From Nanohaloarchaea archaeon PL-Br10_U2g27 (GTDB lineage Archaea; Nanohalarchaeota; Nanosalinia; Nanosalinales; Nanosalinaceae): a DNA stretch of 6,185 bases. How positions within the stretch are numbered: position 1 is the first letter of the stretch; each line of letters opens with the position of its first letter. The translations under genes were made by a program, and so were the position numbers. The stretch covers positions 1 to 6,185 of the forward strand of contig LKMX01000038.1 in assembly GCA_001564035.1 (NCBI GenBank). The letters are read 5' to 3'. The notes under the pieces were generated by a model. The model searched no databases. It was given only the letters and a program-made list of their open reading frames with translations, and was not told the DNA's origin. Below are positions 1 to 4,783 of the stretch, one piece after another.

Positions 1-6
1 AGTAGT

Positions 7-573
7 ATGAGTTTTCGTGGGTGGGACGTTGATCCTGAAAACGATCCTGAGGACTATGATTCTCTTGTTAATATTCAACCTGAAACAGGCAATCCGCACG
101 ATGAAACAGATTCTAAAGGGGAGTACGGAGCTTATGATGTTTCTGAACTTGTTAATGTGTCAGAGTTCTCTAAGGAGGAGCTTTATTGGAATGCGATGAG
201 GGCGTCTGAAACTTTAACGGAGCGTTATGAAGAAACCGGAGAGTATTTCATGGTGCAGTTCGATCCATGCGGGGCAGTTCCTGTAGTAATGGGTGATAGA
301 CAACAACTCTTGTTCCACGAAGCCTATGATCCTTTAACCTTTGATAATGATTTTAGTCCTTTAGAGTATATTAGCAACACGAAGTACGCTAACGAGTTAA
401 TGGGAGGCCTATTGAACAGTAGAGCTGTAGATTTGATGGATCAGGACATTGATTTTGTTGAAGAAGACTGGAGAATTCCATATGAAGTCTTAGCCGGGCA
501 GTCTGAGATGGTGATTGCTGCTCCGGGGCTAGAGGATAGATACAGGGAAATGGTCGAGGAACGACTTTTGTAA
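7..573 (+). CDS. Acidic protein of unknown function (start uncertain, near window edge)
   Basis: I do not recognise this 188-residue protein. It is strongly acidic: I count 44 Asp/Glu against 3 Lys and 9 Arg, with an Asp/Glu/Pro-rich, probably disordered N-terminus (about residues 7-40) followed by a more ordered part from about residue 50 with helices and a hydrophobic patch near 83-95. It has no signal peptide, membrane segment or Cys cluster (one Cys, in the segment FDPCGAVPV). Such acidity is typical of cytoplasmic proteins of salt-in halophiles. The ATG at 7 is the first seen, but the frame stays open through the two upstream codons to the window edge, so the true start may lie outside. 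It converges on the tRNA methyltransferase gene with only 5 bp between stop codons. Its reading frame and amino-acid pattern look genuinely coding, and it carries one AGGCCT copy (405). Function cannot be inferred. Confidence 0.75.
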   Translation: MSFRGWDVDPENDPEDYDSLVNIQPETGNPHDETDSKGEYGAYDVSELVNVSEFSKEELYWNAMRASETLTERYEETGEYFMVQFDPCGAVPVVMGDRQQLLFHEAYDPLTFDNDFSPLEYISNTKYANELMGGLLNSRAVDLMDQDIDFVEEDWRIPYEVLAGQSEMVIAAPGLEDRYREMVEERLL

Positions 574-578
574 AATTA

Positions 579-1478
579 TTAAACTTTGTAGATGTATCTG
601 GTCAGGCTTTTATGCACTTTCAGTTCGAACTGAGGCCTATGATCCTCAAGTTTTGGTTTGTCGTACATGAAAACTGTTTTACCGTCGAATTCGTTTATTA
701 GCTCAACGAATTTTTGTACAGGTCTGTTTTCTGACCGTGAGGCTTTTCCGTAGGGAAGGTCTGTGACTATCACGTCTGGGTCAAAATGTTTTAAGGCGTT
801 GGATACGTCTTCTTTTTTGATACTGTGGTTAATTATGCCGTATTCTTCAAGATTTTTTCTTGTTCCTGAAATCATGTCTTCTTGGATGTCTAGGCCTCTT
901 ACTCCGATGCCGCAGAGACCTGCTTCTATGAGGATTCCTCCGGTACCGCAGAATGGGTCGAGCAATGTCTCGCCGAACTTGGCTTCTGACAAGTTGACTA
1001 GTACTCTTGCCAGTACGGGATCGAGGCTTATAGGCGATGAGTAAGGCCTTTTTTCGTTGCTTCGCTGGTTAAATTTTCCTCTAGGAAGTTTATCAATTAA
1101 AACGCCGTGGTGGAGGCCTTTGTCAGTGTTATAGGTTTTGATCACGGTTTCTGGGTTTTCTAGGTCTACTTTGTTTGCTAGGCGTGAGAGCTTTTTACCC
1201 AGTTTTTTCTCATTTTTTTTGTTGTCGAACTCTTTTTCAGCAAGGTTTTCAGCTCTTACAGCGTATCTTCCAGATACTTTGAGTTCGCTTGCTTCTACTT
1301 TTTCACAGACTTCGTGTACTAGGCCTAGTCGTCTAAGCTGTGAAGGTTCTGAGTCTGTGAATGCCAACTGTTTCTGTCTTTCGCACTTTTCTTCTAGGCC
1401 TTGGCTTCTTAGGAAGCTGTTTAGTTCTGCTTCAGCCAGTTCAAGGTTTTCTCCGGCTAATCTGTAGATGTAGCTCAT
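579..1478 (-). CDS. trmG10: tRNA (guanine(10)-N2)-dimethyltransferase, TRM-G10/Trm11 family
   Basis: Class I SAM-dependent methyltransferase expected to place m2G/m2,2G at position 10 of tRNA. The N-terminal ~130 residues form the ferredoxin-like/THUMP tRNA-binding part (weakly conserved, Lys-rich at 85-103). The catalytic half begins with a KRPYSSPISLDP segment (143-154) typical of this family. SAM motif I is DPFCGTGG (174-181), motif II is the acidic end of GLDIQ (195-199), and the catalytic motif IV is TDLPYG (239-244), the N-methyltransferase (D/N)PP(Y/F) type with Leu for the first Pro. I chose the ATG at 1478 (299 aa) rather than an upstream ATG at 1517: the protein then starts MSYIYRLAGEN, the usual family start, and the ATGA overlaps the rnp4 stop by 4 nt. 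A weak GAGG lies 11 nt upstream. Translation is probably coupled to rnp4. The length is slightly short for the family (about 320-350). It could also be called a THUMP-domain Trm11-like enzyme; the position-10 specificity is by family. Confidence 0.88.
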   Translation of the reverse strand: MSYIYRLAGENLELAEAELNSFLRSQGLEEKCERQKQLAFTDSEPSQLRRLGLVHEVCEKVEASELKVSGRYAVRAENLAEKEFDNKKNEKKLGKKLSRLANKVDLENPETVIKTYNTDKGLHHGVLIDKLPRGKFNQRSNEKRPYSSPISLDPVLARVLVNLSEAKFGETLLDPFCGTGGILIEAGLCGIGVRGLDIQEDMISGTRKNLEEYGIINHSIKKEDVSNALKHFDPDVIVTDLPYGKASRSENRPVQKFVELINEFDGKTVFMYDKPKLEDHRPQFELKVHKSLTRYIYKV

Positions 1479-1750
1479 TTGTATCCGTGCCTCTTCATGC
1501 TGCCGCACTCCTTGCAAGTGTACGTTATATGGCCTTTTTTTGAGTTGATTCGGACGCGGCAGTTTTCTCCTTGCGTCAAGTAGGTGTAGCAGTTGGAGCA
1601 GTATTTTTTTCGAAGATCTGAGGGAATCGGTACCTGGGTTTTCATCCCTATTTTTTCAGCCAGCTTCAGGTATCTTTCCGCTTTCTCAGGCCTTTTCTTG
1701 GCCTCAGCAAAAAGTATTCTGATGCGTTCTTCGGCGATTTTTCTGCTCAT
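1475..1750 (-). CDS. rnp4: Ribonuclease P protein component 4 (Rpp21/Rpr2 family)
   Basis: A 91-residue protein subunit of archaeal RNase P, the ribozyme that removes 5' leaders from pre-tRNA; Rnp4 normally pairs with Rnp1 (Rpp29) on the specificity domain of the RNA. Two N-terminal helices (about residues 3-35, ending YLKLAEKIGMKTQVPIP) carry Lys/Arg for RNA and partner contacts. The C-terminal zinc ribbon uses CSNC (51-54) and CKEC (79-82), with an extra Cys at 64 in the family-typical CRVRI segment. The basic tail ends KRHGYK. This is the full length for the family and all four zinc ligands are present. It is the first gene of a two-gene operon; its TGA overlaps the ATG of the tRNA-G10 methyltransferase, so both products serve tRNA maturation. 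There is no Shine-Dalgarno sequence upstream of the ATG, which fits a leaderless transcript from the shared intergenic promoter. The presence of this gene is the clearest marker that the window is archaeal. Confidence 0.94.
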   Translation of the reverse strand: MSRKIAEERIRILFAEAKKRPEKAERYLKLAEKIGMKTQVPIPSDLRKKYCSNCYTYLTQGENCRVRINSKKGHITYTCKECGSMKRHGYK

Positions 1751-1802
1751 AAACTCGGAGCGTTATCAAAGGTTAAAAGATTTCTACACTCTCGAAGTTA
1801 TC
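1751..1802. promoter_or_regulatory. Divergent promoter region with one central TATA-like box
   Basis: These 52 bp separate the divergent starts of rnp4 (1750) and the MIP18-like gene (1803). The only A/T-rich box is TTAAAA at 1773-1778, whose centre is about 27 nt from the plus-strand ATG and about 25 nt from the minus-strand ATG. That is where an archaeal TATA box sits for a leaderless transcript. Purine-rich BRE-like bases precede it on both strands (AAAGG on plus, GTAGAAA on minus). Neither gene has a Shine-Dalgarno sequence. I infer that a single TBP site serves both directions; two slightly offset boxes (TTAAAAG and TCTTTTA) would be equivalent. Confidence 0.6.
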
Positions 1803-2120
1803 ATGGTAACTGAAAAAGACGTGATAGGAAAACTCAAGCAGGTCATAGACCCAGAGCTTGACGTCAACATATACGATTTAGGCCTCGTGTACGAAATTGA
1901 GGTCGAAGATGATTACTGCCACATTTTAATGACTTTAACGACGCCAGCATGTCCTCTAAGCGGGGTTTTTGATGAAATGGTGAGGCAAGAAGTTGCGGGT
2001 CTTGAAGGCCTCAATGAGGTTGAAGTAGAGATAACTTTTGACCCGCGCTGGACGCCAGAAGACATGAGCGATGAAGCACGTGACCAGCTTGGACATATGC
2101 CGGGAATGCAAGCGTTTTAA
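1803..2120 (+). CDS. MIP18/SufT (DUF59) family iron-sulfur cluster assembly protein
   Basis: A 105-residue protein of the MIP18/PaaD/SufT family, cytosolic factors that help mature or deliver Fe-S clusters. The family signature runs through the whole protein: VIDPELDVNIYDLGLVYEI (14-32), the TLTTPACPLS loop (45-53) with the conserved Cys50 thought to be functional, and a C-terminal FDPRWTPEDMSDEAR (79-93). The frame is open upstream to 1593, but that stretch is antisense to rnp4; the ATG at 1803 gives the usual family start (MVTEKDVIGKLKQVIDPELD) and lies about 27 nt after the TATA-like box, with no Shine-Dalgarno sequence, as expected for a leaderless mRNA. The protein is acidic, like others in the window. 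It is divergent from rnp4 and ends in the interlocked stop with the helicase gene. The exact client proteins cannot be told from sequence. Stand-alone DUF59 proteins are common in archaea, so its position here may be incidental. Confidence 0.92.
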   Translation: MVTEKDVIGKLKQVIDPELDVNIYDLGLVYEIEVEDDYCHILMTLTTPACPLSGVFDEMVRQEVAGLEGLNEVEVEITFDPRWTPEDMSDEARDQLGHMPGMQAF

Positions 2121-4783
2121 ACTCGGAAGATTTCTCCCACAACTTTTCTGTTTGGATAAATTTTTTCCATGGCTTCTACATAAGTTTTAAGCTGTTCTTC
2201 CGCTTCCCTGTCAAAGTTTTCAGAGGTTTTCAGATCAATTACTGTTACCTTATCTTCTTCTACTGCTAAAAGGTCTATACGGCCTTTATGAACGTATCTG
2301 TCTTTTGGGAATCTGAACTCGGATTCTGTTTCAAGCCTGCCGTCTAATGAATCGATTTTTTCCGCAATCTTTTTTTCTTCAACGGTCTCAGGCCTCGCAT
2401 TACTTGTTACGTAGTCTTCCATGAATTTGTGGAGTTTTCTGCCGTATTCGGTGTTTTCGGTCTGTTTTTCATCCATTCCTAGTTTTTCGGTTGTGGAGAC
2501 TAGTCTTTTCCTTTTCTTTTCAGGTAGCGAGGCTTTTAAAACGGGTCTGTCTCTTTCTTCGCTTTCAAGTTTTTCCGGACTGTCTTTTACGTGCTTTTCT
2601 TCAAGGTCGAGGTCGTGGAAAAACTTGCTTTCCCTGTCTTTCTCTGCGGAGATGTAGAGGTATTGTTCGGCGCGTGTCATCGCTACATACATTAATCTGC
2701 GTTCTTCATCGTATTTGCTGCCGATGCAGTTGGATAGTATCTCGGCTTTCCAGTTGTCGAAGACGAAACGCTTTTCTTCATCAAATACTTTCCGTTTACG
2801 AACTCCGACAATGTCATCATATATTATCGGCGAGTAGTTGCCGTTTCTGGACGGGAATCGGCCTTGATTCACGTCTGCGATGAATACTGCGGGATATTCT
2901 AGGCCTTTTGCGCCGTGAACGGTCTGGATTTTGATGCAGTCTCTCTTGGTTGAGCTGTCTACTTCGTATATCTCGTTTTCTTCTATGTTCTCTTCTATAA
3001 ACCTTATTATGTCACCGAGGGTCATGTAGCTGGACTTGTAAACGTCTGTTAAGACTTCTATTATCTTCTCTGTGATTGGATTTTCAAAGCCGTGGCTATC
3101 GAAGACCTTCCGGGCCAAAGCCTCTATTTCTAGGCCTTCCAGTTCCTGTCTAAATGCTTGGAGGTTTTTTGGGATTTTTTCGTTATCTAGAAGTTCTTTG
3201 GATTCTGTCAGGCTGTATCCTGTTCTCTCAAGTATGACTGCCCAGCCTTTTCGGGAATCTTTCATGGTGCGAAGCCATGCCAGTAATATCTTGGACTCGG
3301 AGGTATTGAATAGTTCGAGGCCGCCTTCATAGGCTGCGGGGATATTGTGTTTATCTGCTTCTTCTTGTAAGTTTAACGCAAAACTTCTTGTTCTTGAAAG
3401 AACGGCTATTTCAGAGTAGTTAAGGCCTTTGTCGTTCTTTACTTCCTGTATTTTCGCTAGTATGTTTTCTTTTTCGTCTTCGCATACCAGTTTTTTTACT
3501 TCTGATTTTTTGTCGGTCTGTGATTCCAGTGAGGTAAGGTTTGGTTTTTTTACTTCTTCGTATGAGTTTCCGCGTAGTGTGAAGGCCTGTTCTGCGCTGT
3601 CGAGTATTTTTTGTGTGGATCTGTAGTTTTTCTTAAGCTCTATTGTTTCGACTTTCAGGTCGCTGAAGTTTACCCGTTTTTTGCCTCGGTTCAGTTCTCT
3701 AATGTTTGAGTTTATGCGTTTCTCGAATTTTCTGATGTTGTCGATGTCTGCGTATTGGAAGCTGTATATTGACTGTTTCCAGTCTCCTACTACGCAAATA
3801 TTTGGTTTTTCAGCTAGGAGGAGCGAGATCTTTAACTGTATTTCATTAGTGTCCTGGAACTCATCGATCATGATGTGTTGGAAAGAGGCCTGTTTTCTTG
3901 CATTTTCGTTTTCGTAGAGTGTTACGAACGTTAATGCCATGACAAATCCGAAGTTGAGGTAGTTGTTTCTGAGGCAGAATTTCAAGTATTCGTAGTAGAG
4001 GTCGTGTAGAAACTGTTTCAGTTTTTCTCGGTCTTCTTCAAAGGCCTTTCTGCAAAAATCTCTTCTAACCTGTTTGCAGCCTCTATCGCCGACTATTTCG
4101 CTGTGTTCTGGTGCGTCTTCCGGCAGGTTTTTGTACCTGTAGCTGTAGATTCTCTGCCTGAGCACGCTCTGTTTTTTGTAGTTTCCGTTCTCTCTAGGCC
4201 TATTGAGTTCTCTGAAAAGTTTCTTGAATTCTTGATAGTCTCCGTCAAGGTATTCTTCTGAGTTCAAGAACCATCCGTCTTCTTCAGGTATTATGCCTCT
4301 GCTTGAAAGAGATTTTAGCAGGTAAAGCAGTTCTGAGTCGTCGCGTATAATGGCGTAAAGGTCGTGATATTTTTCATTTTGGTTTTTAAACTCTCCGTAG
4401 AACTCTTCGAAGTATTGCAGCTCACGAATATTGCTTTCAAGAGTGTTTACGTTTCCTAGCTCCTCATCAATTCCTAACAGTTTTGGGGCTTCTAGGCCGT
4501 AGCTGTCAAGTATTCTCTGGCAGTGGCTGTGGAATGTTGATATGGGTGCGTTGTATACTTCGGATGCGGTATAGCTGGATCGGTCTGCTATTCTATCGCT
4601 CATCTCTTTTGCTGCATTACGGGTAAAGGTGGCGAGAAGAATTTCTTCAGGCCTGTGATCATTCAGAAGGTTAACGTATCTTTCCGTTATGCTGAATGTC
4701 TTGCCTGTTCCGGCCCCAGCATCCACTAAATAAAGGCCTTCAAGCGAGTTAATCAGTTTTTGCTGCTCGTTGTTAGGATTCAT
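2117..4783 (-). CDS. UvrD/AddA-like SF1A helicase with C-terminal RecB-type nuclease
   Basis: An 888-residue ATP-dependent DNA translocase/helicase fused to a nuclease, of the RecB/AddA kind that unwinds and trims double-strand ends. All SF1A motifs are visible: Q motif near NNEQQ (4-8), Walker A GAGTGKT (23-29), Ia ATFTRNAAKEM (51-61), Walker B DEFQDT (307-312), motif III VVGDWKQSIYSF (331-342), IV NYRST (386-390), V TVHGAKGLEYP (621-631) and VI EERRLMYVAMTRA (693-705). The C-terminal PD-(D/E)XK domain has GRKLHKF with His785, GRID with Asp837, VIDLKTS with Asp850 and Lys852, and QLKTYVEAM with Gln864 and Tyr868, so both activities look intact. It is shorter than bacterial AddA (about 1,200 aa). 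Its ATG lies inside the stop of the upstream nuclease gene (ATGA), which implies coupled translation and a two-subunit enzyme. At the 3' end its stop interlocks with that of the MIP18 gene. The AddAB-like role is inferred from domains and order; a plain RecB-like repair helicase is the alternative. Confidence 0.92.
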   Translation of the reverse strand: MNPNNEQQKLINSLEGLYLVDAGAGTGKTFSITERYVNLLNDHRPEEILLATFTRNAAKEMSDRIADRSSYTASEVYNAPISTFHSHCQRILDSYGLEAPKLLGIDEELGNVNTLESNIRELQYFEEFYGEFKNQNEKYHDLYAIIRDDSELLYLLKSLSSRGIIPEEDGWFLNSEEYLDGDYQEFKKLFRELNRPRENGNYKKQSVLRQRIYSYRYKNLPEDAPEHSEIVGDRGCKQVRRDFCRKAFEEDREKLKQFLHDLYYEYLKFCLRNNYLNFGFVMALTFVTLYENENARKQASFQHIMIDEFQDTNEIQLKISLLLAEKPNICVVGDWKQSIYSFQYADIDNIRKFEKRINSNIRELNRGKKRVNFSDLKVETIELKKNYRSTQKILDSAEQAFTLRGNSYEEVKKPNLTSLESQTDKKSEVKKLVCEDEKENILAKIQEVKNDKGLNYSEIAVLSRTRSFALNLQEEADKHNIPAAYEGGLELFNTSESKILLAWLRTMKDSRKGWAVILERTGYSLTESKELLDNEKIPKNLQAFRQELEGLEIEALARKVFDSHGFENPITEKIIEVLTDVYKSSYMTLGDIIRFIEENIEENEIYEVDSSTKRDCIKIQTVHGAKGLEYPAVFIADVNQGRFPSRNGNYSPIIYDDIVGVRKRKVFDEEKRFVFDNWKAEILSNCIGSKYDEERRLMYVAMTRAEQYLYISAEKDRESKFFHDLDLEEKHVKDSPEKLESEERDRPVLKASLPEKKRKRLVSTTEKLGMDEKQTENTEYGRKLHKFMEDYVTSNARPETVEEKKIAEKIDSLDGRLETESEFRFPKDRYVHKGRIDLLAVEEDKVTVIDLKTSENFDREAEEQLKTYVEAMEKIYPNRKVVGEIFRV

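Noticed and set aside
570..590. A/T-rich stretch between the convergent ends as a bidirectional terminator
   Set aside because: Only short T runs in either direction and no hairpin; it also lies partly inside the stop region of the methyltransferase, so support is too weak.
1318..1329. 12-bp perfect palindrome ACTAGGCCTAGT as an operator
   Set aside because: It lies in the middle of the methyltransferase coding sequence and is best explained as an AGGCCT copy flanked by CTA codons.
763..1467. Plus-strand open frames opposite the methyltransferase, and similar ones at 2421-3917
   Set aside because: Ser/Phe/Leu-rich translations of the complement of Lys/Glu-rich genes, without family motifs; shadows.
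1479..1517. Longer start for the tRNA methyltransferase (13 more residues)
   Set aside because: The extra residues are encoded in the end of rnp4 and do not resemble the family start; the ATG at 1478 gives the usual MSYIYRLAGEN beginning and an ATGA overlap.
1593..1802. 70-residue N-terminal extension of the MIP18 protein
   Set aside because: It is antisense to rnp4, hydrophobic in a way typical of reverse-strand shadows, and passes through the divergent promoter; homologues begin at the ATG at 1803.
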